From Pseudomonas sp. K2I15 (GTDB lineage Bacteria; Pseudomonadota; Gammaproteobacteria; Pseudomonadales; Pseudomonadaceae), in contig NZ_NIXO01000054.1 of assembly GCF_002204795.1 (NCBI RefSeq), positions 1 through 41,551 of the forward strand: a DNA stretch of 41,551 nt, in the 5' to 3' direction. The translations under genes were made by a program, and so were the position numbers. The notes under the pieces are model-generated. The model was not told the DNA's origin. It did not search any database and saw nothing but the letters and a program-made list of their open reading frames with translations. Shown piece by piece: positions 8,914 through 17,955 of this stretch (position 1 is the stretch's first letter; each line of letters starts with the position of its first letter).

Positions 8914-10980
8914 TCAAGCGTCCGGGATGGCCTGGAATGGCGCTTCTTTATCCGTACGTTCCTTTTTGCCCCAGGCGGCAATGCCGACCTTGAGCGCGTA
9001 GAACAGGATGCTGAATACCACGAACAGGAACAGCGCCGTCAGCGTTGCGTTGGTGTAGGCATTCCAGATCACGTGCTGCATCTGGTCGATGCTCTTGGCC
9101 GGTGCAAGGATCTGGCCGGCAGCCAGGGCATCGCTGTACTTCTTGGCCAGCGACAGGAAGCCGATCGCCGGGTTGGCGTCGAACAGCTTGATGAAGCCTG
9201 CGGTCACGGTGCAGATCAGCAGCCAGACCGCCGGCAGCATGGTCACCCAGATGTAGCGCTGGCGTTTCATTTTGATCAGCACAACCGTGGCGAGCATCAG
9301 CGCGATACCGGCCAGCATCTGGTTGGAGATACCGAACAGCGGCCACAAGGTGTTGATGCCGCCCAGTGGGTCGATCACGCCTTGGTACAGCAGGTAACCC
9401 CACATCGCCACGCAACCTGCGGTGGCAATCAGGTTGGCCGTCCAGGACTCGGTACGCTTGAGCGCCGGCACGAAGGAGCCGAGCAAATCCTGAAGCATGA
9501 AGCGACCGGCACGGGTACCGGCGTCGACTGCGGTCAGGATGAACAGCGCTTCGAACAGGATCGCAAAGTGGTACCAGAACGCCATGGTGTTTTCACCCGG
9601 CAGTACGCTGTGCAGGATCTGCGCGATACCGACCGCCAGGGTCGGCGCACCGCCGGCACGGGCCAGGATGGTCGATTCACCGATGTCATGCGCCACCGCC
9701 TGCAACGCTTCCGGGGTAATCGCAAAACCCCAGCTGCTGACAGTTTGCGCAACGGTCACCACGTCAGCGCCGACAATCGCGGCCGGGCTGTTCATGGCGA
9801 AGTACACGCCTGGCTCGATCACCGAAGCGGCAACCATCGCCATGATGGCCACGAACGACTCCATCAACATGCCGCCGTAGCCGATGTAACGGGCGTGCCC
9901 TTCACTGGCCAGCAACTTGGGCGTGGTGCCCGAGGAAATCAGTGCGTGGAAACCCGAGACCGCGCCACAGGCGATGGTGATGAACAGGAACGGGAACAGG
10001 CCGCCCTTCCACACCGGGCCAGTGCCATCGATAAACTGGGTCAGCGCCGGCATTTTCAAGTCGGGCATGGTCACCAGGATGCCAATCGCCAGGGCGATGA
10101 TGGTGCCGATTTTCAGGAAGGTAGACAGGTAGTCACGTGGAGCGAGGATCAGCCACACCGGCAACACGGCGGCGACAAAGCCATAACCCACCAGCATCCA
10201 GGTGATCTGGATCCCGGTGAAGCTGAAGGCCTTGGCCCATACCGGGTCAGCGGCAATCTGCCCGCCCAGCCAGATCGAGCCCAGCAGCAACAGCACGCCG
10301 ACCACCGAGATTTCGCCGATACGGCCTGGGCGGATGTAGCGCATGTAGATGCCCATGAACATCGCAATCGGGATGGTCGCCATCACCGTGAAGATGCCCC
10401 ACGGGCTTTCGGCCAGGGCCTTGACCACGATCAGCGCCAGCACCGCGAGGATGATGATCATGATCAGGAAGCAGCCAAACAGCGCGATGGTCCCAGGCAC
10501 GCGGCCCATTTCTTCGCGGACCATGTCCCCCAGGGAACGGCCGTTGCGACGGGTGGATAGGAACAGGACCATGAAGTCCTGCACCGCGCCCGCCAGTACC
10601 ACGCCGGCGATCAGCCACAAGGTGCCGGGCAGGTAGCCCATTTGCGCCGCCAGTACCGGGCCGACCAAAGGCCCTGCGCCGGCAATGGCCGCGAAGTGGT
10701 GACCGAAAAGGATGTGTTTGTTGGTCGGCACATAGTCCAGACCGTCGTTGTTGAGCACGGCGGGGGTAGCCCGCAGCGGATCGAGCTGCATCACATGGTT
10801 AGCGATGAACAGACTGTAGTAACGGTAAGCAACCAGATAAATGGCCACTGCTGCGACCACAATCCACAAGGCGTTGATCGCCTCGCCGCGGCGCAAGGCC
10901 ACTACGCCCAGGGCGCACGCGCCTACGATTGCCAGCAGCAGCCACGGTAGATGGCGTAGCAGGCTATTATTATTTTTCAT
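8914..10980 (-). CDS. cstA: CstA/BtsT family pyruvate (carbon-starvation) transporter
   Basis: A 688-aa inner-membrane transporter of the CstA family, which imports pyruvate and possibly peptides under carbon limitation. It is strongly hydrophobic with many TM helices from about residue 12 to 660, and carries typical motifs such as GPLVGPVLAAQMGYLPG and FHALISSGTTPK. The length suits CstA (about 700 aa). The ATG at 10980 is preceded by GGA ten bases upstream. It heads an operon with the YbdD-like gene and the GTPase, the same order as E. coli btsT-yjiX-yjiA, so it may be the functional equivalent of BtsT. Which of the two E. coli transporters it matches better cannot be settled by eye. Confidence 0.9.
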   Translation of the reverse strand: MKNNNSLLRHLPWLLLAIVGACALGVVALRRGEAINALWIVVAAVAIYLVAYRYYSLFIANHVMQLDPLRATPAVLNNDGLDYVPTNKHILFGHHFAAIAGAGPLVGPVLAAQMGYLPGTLWLIAGVVLAGAVQDFMVLFLSTRRNGRSLGDMVREEMGRVPGTIALFGCFLIMIIILAVLALIVVKALAESPWGIFTVMATIPIAMFMGIYMRYIRPGRIGEISVVGVLLLLGSIWLGGQIAADPVWAKAFSFTGIQITWMLVGYGFVAAVLPVWLILAPRDYLSTFLKIGTIIALAIGILVTMPDLKMPALTQFIDGTGPVWKGGLFPFLFITIACGAVSGFHALISSGTTPKLLASEGHARYIGYGGMLMESFVAIMAMVAASVIEPGVYFAMNSPAAIVGADVVTVAQTVSSWGFAITPEALQAVAHDIGESTILARAGGAPTLAVGIAQILHSVLPGENTMAFWYHFAILFEALFILTAVDAGTRAGRFMLQDLLGSFVPALKRTESWTANLIATAGCVAMWGYLLYQGVIDPLGGINTLWPLFGISNQMLAGIALMLATVVLIKMKRQRYIWVTMLPAVWLLICTVTAGFIKLFDANPAIGFLSLAKKYSDALAAGQILAPAKSIDQMQHVIWNAYTNATLTALFLFVVFSILFYALKVGIAAWGKKERTDKEAPFQAIPDA

Positions 10981-11153
10981 TTTTATATTCCAGCCAGGGT
11001 GGACAGAAAGACAGCCATCCCGAGTTTAGCGCTACTGGCCTCAAAGGCCACCCCCCTACGTTGGTCTAGAGCCTTGCAGGGGCAAAAAAAGCAGAAAAAA
11101 TCGCTCCATGATGGCGCACGGCTACAATTCTTTTATCCACAGAGGGTTTCACC

Positions 11154-11522
11154 ATGAGCGAACAGCCTTCAGACCGACGCCGTTTCCGACGAATTGCCTT
11201 CGACGCCAAGACCGAACTCGTGCAAGACGGCCATGTTTGGCCGGTGCAACTGGTGGATTTGTCGCTCAAGGGCTTGCTTGTGCAACGGCCGGAAGGCTGG
11301 CCGGGCCATCGCTACGAATCGTTCGACGTGGACATCCACCTGGACGCCGAGGCCGACGTGAAGATGCAGGTGCGGCTGACCCATGACGATCATGGGCAGT
11401 TGGGGTTTGTGTGCGAACACATCGACCTGGACTCGATCAGCCACCTGCGGCGGATAATCGAGTTGAACCTGGGCGACCAGGAAGAGCTGGATCGGGAGTT
11501 CGCCGCCTTGCTGGAGATCTAA
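11154..11522 (+). CDS. mapZ: PilZ-domain c-di-GMP receptor (MapZ-like)
   Basis: Single-domain PilZ protein of 122 aa. Both c-di-GMP motifs are intact: RxxxR at R9-R13 and DxSxxG at D35-S37-G40. It corresponds in position and size to PA4608 (MapZ), which binds a chemotaxis methyltransferase and alters flagellar switching (established for P. aeruginosa). It is divergent from the cstA-like gene, with 173 bp between, and is monocistronic with a REPIN after it. The ATG at 11154 follows GAGGGTTTCACC. morA, which can make or degrade c-di-GMP, lies about 5 kb away, but a direct link is not shown. Confidence 0.88.
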   Translation: MSEQPSDRRRFRRIAFDAKTELVQDGHVWPVQLVDLSLKGLLVQRPEGWPGHRYESFDVDIHLDAEADVKMQVRLTHDDHGQLGFVCEHIDLDSISHLRRIIELNLGDQEELDREFAALLEI

Positions 11523-11523
11523 A

Positions 11524-11616
11524 ATGTGGGAGCGGGCTTGCTCGCGAAAGCGGTGGTTCAGCCAACATATCCAGCGACTGACACACCGCCTTCGCGAGCA
11601 AGCCCGCTCCCACATT
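11524..11616. repeat. REPIN between convergent mapZ and radA
   Basis: Full-length inverted REP units (11524-11552 and 11588-11616) start one base after the mapZ stop and end 20 bp before the radA stop. No other terminator is visible here, so the hairpin may serve both genes. Confidence 0.9.
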
Positions 11617-11635
11617 GGTTTTGCGGTGTTGCTGA

Positions 11636-13003
11636 TTATTCGAATAACGCATCCAGCGCCTGCTCCAGGCGCGTCACCCCGATCACCTGCAAGCCTGGCG
11701 GCATTTCTTTCGGGGCATTGCCCTTGGGCACGATCGCCCGCTTGAAGCCATGCTTGGCCGCTTCTTTCAGGCGTTCCTGGCCGCTGGGCACCGGTCGCAC
11801 TTCACCCGACAGCCCCACTTCGCCAAACACCAGCAAGTCGTGGGGCAACGGCCGGTTACGCAGGCTGGACATCACCGCCGCCATCAAGGCCAGGTCGGAG
11901 GCGGTCTCCAGCACCTTGACCCCGCCCACCACGTTGAGGAACACGTCCTGGTCATGGGTGGGAATGCCGCCGTGGCGGTGCAATACCGCCAGCAACATTG
12001 CCAGGCGGTTCTGATCCAGGCCCAGGGTGACGCGCCGCGGGTTGGCCAAGTGGCTGTCATCCACCAGCGCCTGCACTTCTACCAGCATCGGCCGGGTGCC
12101 TTCCCACGTTGCCATCACCACGCTGCCCGGGACTTCTTCCTGGGCGCGGGTAAGAAAAATCGCCGACGGGTTGGAGACTTCTTTCAAGCCCCGGTCGGTC
12201 ATGGCGAACACGCCCAACTCATTCACGGCGCCGAAGCGGTTCTTCACCGCGCGCAACAACCGCAACCGCCCGTCGGACTCGCCTTCGAAATACAGCACGG
12301 TGTCGACCATATGCTCCAACACCCGTGGCCCGGCCAATGCGCCTTCCTTGGTTACGTGGCCCACCAGAAAAATCGCCGTACCGCTCTGTTTTGCATACCG
12401 CACCAGCAGCGCCGCGCTTTCCCGCACCTGGGACACGCCACCCGGTGCCGATTGCAGTTGTTCGGTGAAAATCGTCTGGATCGAGTCGATCACCATCACC
12501 TTGGGCTTTTCCAGGCGCGCGGTGGCGATGATGCTTTCAATGCAGGTTTCGGTCATTACCCGCAGTTGGTCCTGGGGCAAGCCAAGACGGCGGGCGCGCA
12601 TGGCCACCTGTTGCTGGGATTCTTCGCCGGTGACGTACAGCGCCGGCATGCGGCTGGCGATGCTGCACAGGGTTTGCAGCAGGATCGTCGATTTGCCGAT
12701 GCCCGGGTCACCGCCGATCAGCACCACCGAGCCGTCCACCAGGCCGCCACCGAGCACCCGGTCCAATTCACCGGAGGCCGTGGAGAAACGCGGGATTTCT
12801 TCGACGCTGACTTCGGCCAGGGTCTTGATCTGGGTTTGTTGCCCGGTCCAGCCGGAGCGACCGCTGGGAGCAACCGCGCCGCCACTCTCGATCATGGTTT
12901 CGGTCAGGGTGTTCCAGGCACCGCATTCAGTGCACTGGCCGGCCCACTTGGGAAAGGTCGCGCCGCACTCGGTGCAGCCATACATGCGCTTGGCCTTTGC
13001 CAT
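11636..13003 (-). CDS. radA: DNA repair protein RadA
   Basis: RecA-like ATPase that promotes branch migration in homologous recombination. The 455-aa protein has a C4 zinc finger (Cys10, 13, 24, 27), Walker A GGDPGIGKST at 97-106, the RadA-specific KNRFG motif, and a C-terminal Lon-protease-like domain. Length is normal for the family. The start at 13003 follows GGAGGTTCTCAA. It lies 35 bp downstream of the ankyrin gene on the same strand and could share its transcript. Confidence 0.97.
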   Translation of the reverse strand: MAKAKRMYGCTECGATFPKWAGQCTECGAWNTLTETMIESGGAVAPSGRSGWTGQQTQIKTLAEVSVEEIPRFSTASGELDRVLGGGLVDGSVVLIGGDPGIGKSTILLQTLCSIASRMPALYVTGEESQQQVAMRARRLGLPQDQLRVMTETCIESIIATARLEKPKVMVIDSIQTIFTEQLQSAPGGVSQVRESAALLVRYAKQSGTAIFLVGHVTKEGALAGPRVLEHMVDTVLYFEGESDGRLRLLRAVKNRFGAVNELGVFAMTDRGLKEVSNPSAIFLTRAQEEVPGSVVMATWEGTRPMLVEVQALVDDSHLANPRRVTLGLDQNRLAMLLAVLHRHGGIPTHDQDVFLNVVGGVKVLETASDLALMAAVMSSLRNRPLPHDLLVFGEVGLSGEVRPVPSGQERLKEAAKHGFKRAIVPKGNAPKEMPPGLQVIGVTRLEQALDALFE

Positions 13004-13038
13004 TTGAGAACCTCCAACCGAAAAACCGCGATGATAGC

Positions 13039-13578
13039 TCAGCGCGGCGCCGGGGTACGGATTTCACCACTGGCCAAACGTGAAGCGCTGTTGCCGATCG
13101 GGTCTTCGGCATTGAGGTCGGCGCCCTTGGCTTTCAACTCATCCAGCAATTCGACGCGCTTGAACAACCCGGCATACATGGCCGCCGTTTGTCCGGCGCC
13201 GTTGCGTTGGTCGGGGTTGCAGTCGGTGGCGAGCAGGCGCTGGGCGATTTTCAGCTCACCCTTGAAGATGGCGCCCATCAACGCGGTGTTGCCGCGTTTG
13301 TCCTGTACGCAGGCATCGGCGCCGGCGGCGAGCAAGCGATCCACGAAAGCGCCCTCGCCGTGATAAGCCGCGAGGATCAAGGCCGTGTAGCCCTTGTCGT
13401 CCTGGGTGTTCAGCGAATAGCCGGACTCGATAAAGGTGTTGAGCATGTCCACGTCGCCACGACGGGCGGCGTCGAAGTAATAATCCTGCAACTGGGTCTT
13501 CACCGCTTCCGGGTCGGACGACTCGGCATGAGCGGTAAAAGCCAGCAAGGCTGTGAATAGAGCGATGTAGATACGCAT
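13039..13578 (-). CDS. ankB: Exported ankyrin-repeat protein AnkB
   Basis: A 179-aa protein with a signal peptide (about residues 1-18, ending AHA) followed by about four ankyrin repeats, for example the DKGYTALILAAYHGE and RGNTALMGAI repeats. It lies 56 bp downstream of katB on the same strand. In P. aeruginosa the ankyrin protein AnkB is co-transcribed with katB and is needed for full catalase activity (established there), so the same partnership in the periplasm is likely here. The ATG at 13578 is preceded by AGGAGAAACGCC, a good ribosome-binding site. Confidence 0.88.
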   Translation of the reverse strand: MRIYIALFTALLAFTAHAESSDPEAVKTQLQDYYFDAARRGDVDMLNTFIESGYSLNTQDDKGYTALILAAYHGEGAFVDRLLAAGADACVQDKRGNTALMGAIFKGELKIAQRLLATDCNPDQRNGAGQTAAMYAGLFKRVELLDELKAKGADLNAEDPIGNSASRLASGEIRTPAPR

Positions 13579-13634
13579 GGCGTTTCTCCTGCCAGGTGTC
13601 GACGCCCGGTCGGGCGCCGACAGGGGCCAACCAA

Positions 13635-15176
13635 TCAGTCAGTCAGCTTTTCAGCCAGTGCCTTGACGCGGGCCAGGTCACCCTTGGCGACCTTGGTCAC
13701 GCCGGTGCCGTACTCCGGATCAGCCTTGTAGAGGAACGACAGGATGATGTGCTTGCTCTCGTCGTCGGTGGTGGCCAGGGAGCCGCCGAAGTTGTCGATC
13801 AAGTCCTGACGCTCTTTCTTGTTGAACGAGCGGTACAGGTCACCGGCTTGCTTGAAGTTCTGCTCACGCTGGATCTTCGCCTGCTGGGTGCTGCCCGACA
13901 GGGCCGACTGGCTGTAACGCGCGGTTTGCGGCTCTTCCCGTGGCAGCAGGCGGCTTGGCTGGTAGTTCACGCCGGTGGTGGTTTTACCGAAGTTCATCGC
14001 GCCGTCCTGGTTACCGTTGTTGACGGTCACCCGCGGTGCGTTGATCGGCAGTTGCAGGGCGTTTGGCCCCAGGCGGTACATTTGCGTGTCGGCGTAGGAG
14101 AACACTCGGCCTTGCAGCAGACGGTCTTCCGACGGCTCGATGCCCGGCACCAGGTTGGCCGGGGCCATGGCCACTTGCTCGGTTTCCTGGAAGACATTGG
14201 CCGGGTTGCGGTTCAGGACCATCTGGCCGACTTTGCGCTCTGGCACGTTTGGCCAGATTTTGGTGGCGTCCAAGGGGTCGAAATCGAACTTGGCCAAGTC
14301 TTCAGGCTTGAGCACTTGCACATACAAGTCCCACTTGGGGAAGTCGCCCTTGTTAATGTGCGTGACCAAGTCATTGGTCATATGGCTGTAGTCACGACCC
14401 TGTACTTCAGTCACTTGTTTAGGGTCTAGGTTCTTGATGCCTTGCAGGCTCTTCCAGTGGAACTTGACGTAGTGCACTTCGCCCTTGGCGTTGACCAACT
14501 TGTAGGCATGTACACCGTTGCCATCCATTTCCCGGTAACTGGCCGGGGTGCCGGAGTCCGAATACAACTCGGTCAGCGTACGCGTGGACTCTGGAACATG
14601 GGAGAAGAAGTCAAAACGACGGGAGTCATCGTCCAGGTTAGTACGCGGGTCTGGTTTAAAGGCGTGCACCATGTCCGGGAACTTGATGGCATCGCGAATA
14701 AAGAACGTCGGGAAGTTATTGCCTACCAGGTCCCAGTTGCCTTCGGCGGTGTAGAACTTGGTGGCAAAGCCGCGCGGGTCACGCAGGGTTTCCGGCGAAT
14801 GGTTACCGTGAACGACCGCAGAGAAGCGCACAAATACCGGCGTGGCTTCACCGGCGGCAAATACCTTGGCTTTGGTCAGGTCGCTGAGATTGTCGGTGAC
14901 GGTAAAAGTACCGTGGGCGCCAGTGCCACGGGCATGCACCACACGCTCCGGGATACGTTCGCGGTCAAAGCGCTGCAACTTCTGGATCAGTTGCACGTCT
15001 TGCAGCAGCACCGGGCCATTGGCACCGGCAGTTTGCGAGTTCTGATTGTCACCGACCGCCGCGCCATTATCACGTGTGAGGTTGGCGGCGTGTACGGACA
15101 GCGAAAGAAGACTGGCGCTCACTACGAGCAGCACCTGTCGCGCAGAAACAGGCCCGCGGCTAATAGGGTTTTTCAT
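13635..15176 (-). CDS. katB: Periplasmic haem catalase KatB
   Basis: Monofunctional haem catalase that turns hydrogen peroxide into water and oxygen. The 513-aa protein has an N-terminal signal peptide ending near SVHA (about 1-30), so it should be periplasmic. The catalytic His is at about 81 in VVHARGTGAHG, the distal Asn region is FFIRDAIKFPD, and the haem-ligand Tyr is at about 361 in RVFSYADTQMYR. ankB follows at once. The 286-bp upstream region is the likely place for OxyR control, as for P. aeruginosa katB, but I could not fit a convincing OxyR site. The start is ATG at 15176 after GGAAACCTCG. Confidence 0.96.
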   Translation of the reverse strand: MKNPISRGPVSARQVLLVVSASLLSLSVHAANLTRDNGAAVGDNQNSQTAGANGPVLLQDVQLIQKLQRFDRERIPERVVHARGTGAHGTFTVTDNLSDLTKAKVFAAGEATPVFVRFSAVVHGNHSPETLRDPRGFATKFYTAEGNWDLVGNNFPTFFIRDAIKFPDMVHAFKPDPRTNLDDDSRRFDFFSHVPESTRTLTELYSDSGTPASYREMDGNGVHAYKLVNAKGEVHYVKFHWKSLQGIKNLDPKQVTEVQGRDYSHMTNDLVTHINKGDFPKWDLYVQVLKPEDLAKFDFDPLDATKIWPNVPERKVGQMVLNRNPANVFQETEQVAMAPANLVPGIEPSEDRLLQGRVFSYADTQMYRLGPNALQLPINAPRVTVNNGNQDGAMNFGKTTTGVNYQPSRLLPREEPQTARYSQSALSGSTQQAKIQREQNFKQAGDLYRSFNKKERQDLIDNFGGSLATTDDESKHIILSFLYKADPEYGTGVTKVAKGDLARVKALAEKLTD

Positions 15177-15462
15177 CGAGGTTTCCTCTGGTTTTTTTAG
15201 TGCACATTGAGTTGTGCTTGCCAGAGGCTAGTGACCCGCGAGTCAGAAGATAAATAGAAAAGCCGTACCACCCCGATTAAAAAAATAGTATGGCAAGCCT
15301 CTGAAATAGCGGGTATTCCGCGCGCGATTGGTGGCACTTTGCAAACTATTTGCGATTTAATGTGTCGATAAAAACGGACACTGTAAGCAGTTGTGTCGCG
15401 CAAGCCTCGCCACACTGTCTTACACTGGCTTCTACCTCCTCATCTGTAACAAGGAATAACCT

Positions 15463-15879
15463 ATGGGCGTGTTAAGTGAGTTCAAGGCCTTCGCGGTCAA
15501 AGGTAATGTGGTCGACATGGCTGTCGGTATTATCATCGGCGCCGCCTTCGGCAAAATCGTTTCCTCGTTTGTAGGCGACGTGGTGATGCCGCCCATCGGC
15601 CTGCTGATTGGCGGCGTCGACTTTGGCGACCTGGCCGTAACGCTCAAGGCCGCCCAAGGCGATGCGCCTGCGGTCATGCTGGCGTACGGCAAGTTCATTC
15701 AGAGCGTGATCGACTTTGTGATCGTCGCGTTTGCGATCTTCATGGGCGTGAAGGCCATCAACCGCCTGAAGCGTGAAGAGGCCGTAGCGCCCACCTTGCC
15801 GCCGGTTCCGAGCAAGGAAGAAGTGCTGCTGGGGGAGATCCGCGATCTGCTCAAGGCTCAGAACAGCAAGCCCGAGTAA
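15463..15879 (+). CDS. mscL: Large-conductance mechanosensitive channel MscL
   Basis: Inner-membrane pore that opens on osmotic downshock. The 138-aa protein starts MGVLSEFKAFAVKGNVVDMA, a near-signature MscL N-terminus, with TM1 at about 15-45, TM2 at about 75-100 and a charged cytoplasmic C-terminal helix. Length is normal (about 137 aa). AAGGAATAACCT precedes the ATG. It is monocistronic: divergent from katB and convergent with fpr, with a shared terminator. Confidence 0.97.
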   Translation: MGVLSEFKAFAVKGNVVDMAVGIIIGAAFGKIVSSFVGDVVMPPIGLLIGGVDFGDLAVTLKAAQGDAPAVMLAYGKFIQSVIDFVIVAFAIFMGVKAINRLKREEAVAPTLPPVPSKEEVLLGEIRDLLKAQNSKPE

Positions 15880-15895
15880 GCTCGGCAAACACAAC

Positions 15896-15923
15896 AAAGG
15901 CGCCTGCGGGGCGCCTTTGTTTT
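15896..15923. terminator. Shared terminator of mscL and fpr
   Basis: The stem AAAGGCGCC / GGCGCCTTT with a short loop has A-rich sequence on the left and GTTTT on the right. It sits between the convergent stop codons (the fpr stop is at 15922-15924) and can act in both directions. Confidence 0.85.
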
Positions 15924-16698
15924 ACCAGTAGTTTTCTACCGCGACCTGGCCCGGGCGGCGGGTCAGGCTCAGCTGCATGTCGCGCGTTTTCAGCAATTGA
16001 CGTGTGTCGTCGATCATCTGCGGGTTGCCGCAAATCATCACCCGGGAATGCTCCGGAGTCAGCTCGACGCCTGCGGCGCGCTCCAGTTCGCCATTCTCGA
16101 TCAGCGTGGTAATCCGGCCATTCAGTGCCCCCGGATGTTGCTCACGGGTGACGATGGGAATGTAGGTGAGCTTGTGGGCGTACTCCGCCAGGTACTCACG
16201 TTCGCCCAAGTCATGGATCAACGACTGGTAAGCCAATTCCTTGGCCTCCCGGGCGCTGTAGACCAGGACGATCCGCTCGAATTTCTCCCACACTTCGAAG
16301 TCCTGCAGGATCGACAGGAACGGCGCAATGCCGGTGCCGGTGCCCAGCAGCCAGAGATCGCGACCATCCACAAACCGGTCCAGGGTCAGGAACCCGGTGG
16401 CCTGGCGCTCCACCAGCAAGGTATCACCCTCCCGCAGGCGGCTCAGCTCACTGGTGAACTCACCGCCCGGCACCACGATAGAGAAGAAATCCAGGTGCTC
16501 ATCAAACGGCGAAGACACCACCGAATAGGCGCGCCACACAATGCTGCCGTCAGCCTTGGTCACCCCCAGGCGCACGAACTGGCCGGCGCGAAAGCGAAAG
16601 CCGGGGTCTCGGGTGGTGCGCAGGGTAAACAGGCTGGGGGTCAGCGATTGCACGTCGAGCAAGGTCTGGCGGGTGTATTTTTCAGCACTGGCCGTCAT
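15922..16698 (-). CDS. fpr: Ferredoxin-NADP+ reductase
   Basis: FAD enzyme that passes electrons between NADPH and ferredoxin or flavodoxin, supporting iron-sulfur and oxidative-stress metabolism; cytoplasmic. The 258-aa length matches Pseudomonas Fpr. The FAD motif RAYSVVS lies at about residue 57, the NADP(H)-binding GTGTGIAPF follows, and the C-terminus is VENYW. In P. putida and P. aeruginosa fpr is paired with the LysR regulator finR; here the upstream neighbour is instead an AT-rich gap and a LuxR-type gene. The start at 16698 follows GGAGTTCCCC. Confidence 0.95.
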   Translation of the reverse strand: MTASAEKYTRQTLLDVQSLTPSLFTLRTTRDPGFRFRAGQFVRLGVTKADGSIVWRAYSVVSSPFDEHLDFFSIVVPGGEFTSELSRLREGDTLLVERQATGFLTLDRFVDGRDLWLLGTGTGIAPFLSILQDFEVWEKFERIVLVYSAREAKELAYQSLIHDLGEREYLAEYAHKLTYIPIVTREQHPGALNGRITTLIENGELERAAGVELTPEHSRVMICGNPQMIDDTRQLLKTRDMQLSLTRRPGQVAVENYW

Positions 16699-17119
16699 GG
16701 GGAACTCCGTTTGCAGATGCCCTAGTGTCCCTCAAAGCGGCGCCTGGAAACACCGACGGTTTGTGCTGGCATTGCCGGAGCGGGCGGCATGGCTAGCAGC
16801 TTTACAAAAAAGCAACCCTACAACTCGGACTAACTATTTAGCTATTGACACCCTTCCATTACATCACCAAATGATACAGCACATGTAAACACCATCAATC
16901 TGACACTAATGATAACCCTCTAAAAACAATATGATTTTCTTAGTGCGCACCTAACACTTATACAAAAGCCAACTTTATGTACAAAAAGTTAAACTCTAAC
17001 TACCAGCCAAACATAAAAATTTTTTCACTTTGGGCTGTAGCCGGTACCCTACACTCCTTTCCTGTCGCACCGGGGTCCTGGAAGTACCCGTGTCACGGAA
17101 CACTCATGGAGATTTACCG
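16699..17119. other. AT-rich intergenic region, no gene
   Basis: 421 bp with visibly lower GC than the surroundings, especially 16800-17035. A perfect 8-bp palindrome GTGCGCAC lies at 16943-16950. I see no open frame worth calling. The region must carry the fpr promoter at its left end and the luxR-type promoter at its right end. Its composition hints at acquired or rearranged DNA. Confidence 0.5.
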
Positions 17120-17830
17120 ATGGTCAACTGGCGGAACACGCGTCTACCCAAACTGGAGGGTGAGAACGAAATAACCAGCATGTACGAAGCCGCTCTAAAC
17201 CTTACTTATGAACTCGGCTTTCAATACTGCGGTTTTACACTAAGTGCTCATATCCCTCTCAATCAAACAAAAACTGTTCGCATCAACAACTATTCAAACG
17301 AATGGAATACGCTGTACAAACAAGAAAACTACTTCGATATGGATCCTGTTGTTGCACATTGCAAACGCTCGGTGCTGCCGATCGTATGGGACGAGAAAAC
17401 CTTTTCCAGCGTCCCCGACTTATGGGTTCAGGCCCGCTCCTACGGTTTGAATTTTGGATGGACCCAGTCGGTCCACGATTTCCAGGGTGTTTTCAGCATG
17501 CTGAGCCTGGGCCGCGACAGCGGTGCTGTGAGCCCTGAAGAACTCTATGAAAAAGCCGGCCAGGTGCTGTGGATTTGCCACGCGATGCACGCCGTGGTGG
17601 CCCAAAAGTACGCCGACAAGCCCAGCCCGCAAGCTCCCAGCAAGTTGACCCCGCGGGAAACCGAAATCCTGCAATGGTCGGCACTGGGTAAAACCGCCTC
17701 GGATATCGCCACCATCCTGTGCTTGTCCGAACGCACGGTCGGCTTTCATATCAGCAGTGCAATGAAGAAGCTGGGCGTCACCAACAAGATTGCCGCCGTG
17801 ATGACGGCGGTGAAATGCGGCCTGTTCTAA
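17120..17830 (+). CDS. LuxR-type quorum-sensing regulator (solo)
   Basis: Transcription factor with an N-terminal autoinducer-binding domain and a C-terminal LuxR helix-turn-helix. In the 236-aa product the six canonical AHL-pocket residues are present at the expected spacing: W62, Y66, D75, P76, W90 and G123. The HTH (about 170-230) has LTPRETEIL, SERTVGFHIS and NKIAAV. The start is the ATG at 17120, eight bases after GGAG; the frame is open to 17030 but has no family match there. No luxI-type synthase lies in the window, so it is a solo unless the synthase is elsewhere. The AT-rich upstream region and less GC-biased codons in the first half suggest transfer. Target genes and ligand are unknown. 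Confidence 0.88.
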   Translation: MVNWRNTRLPKLEGENEITSMYEAALNLTYELGFQYCGFTLSAHIPLNQTKTVRINNYSNEWNTLYKQENYFDMDPVVAHCKRSVLPIVWDEKTFSSVPDLWVQARSYGLNFGWTQSVHDFQGVFSMLSLGRDSGAVSPEELYEKAGQVLWICHAMHAVVAQKYADKPSPQAPSKLTPRETEILQWSALGKTASDIATILCLSERTVGFHISSAMKKLGVTNKIAAVMTAVKCGLF

Positions 17831-17955
17831 AACACCGAATGTAATCCGGAGGAAAAAAACGTAACATTTACGGCCAGTCCCGGGTGATGACGCCAGCCCA
17901 ATCGCCACGCGTCGCCGTTCACCCCGATGGTTCGATTACCAGAGTCTCCCCCGCC

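Noticed and set aside
7600..10560. A 986-codon open frame on the + strand
   Set aside because: It is antisense to the GTPase, YbdD-like and CstA-like genes; long antisense frames are common in high-GC Pseudomonas DNA, and the translation is Gln/His/Gly/Arg-rich with no family pattern.
15177..15462. OxyR site upstream of katB
   Set aside because: Several ATAG-like pieces are present, but none has the spacing of an OxyR site; regulation by OxyR is likely from family knowledge only.
16699..17119. lux-box upstream of the LuxR-type gene
   Set aside because: No 18-20 bp palindrome of lux-box type seen; only an 8-bp GTGCGCAC palindrome.
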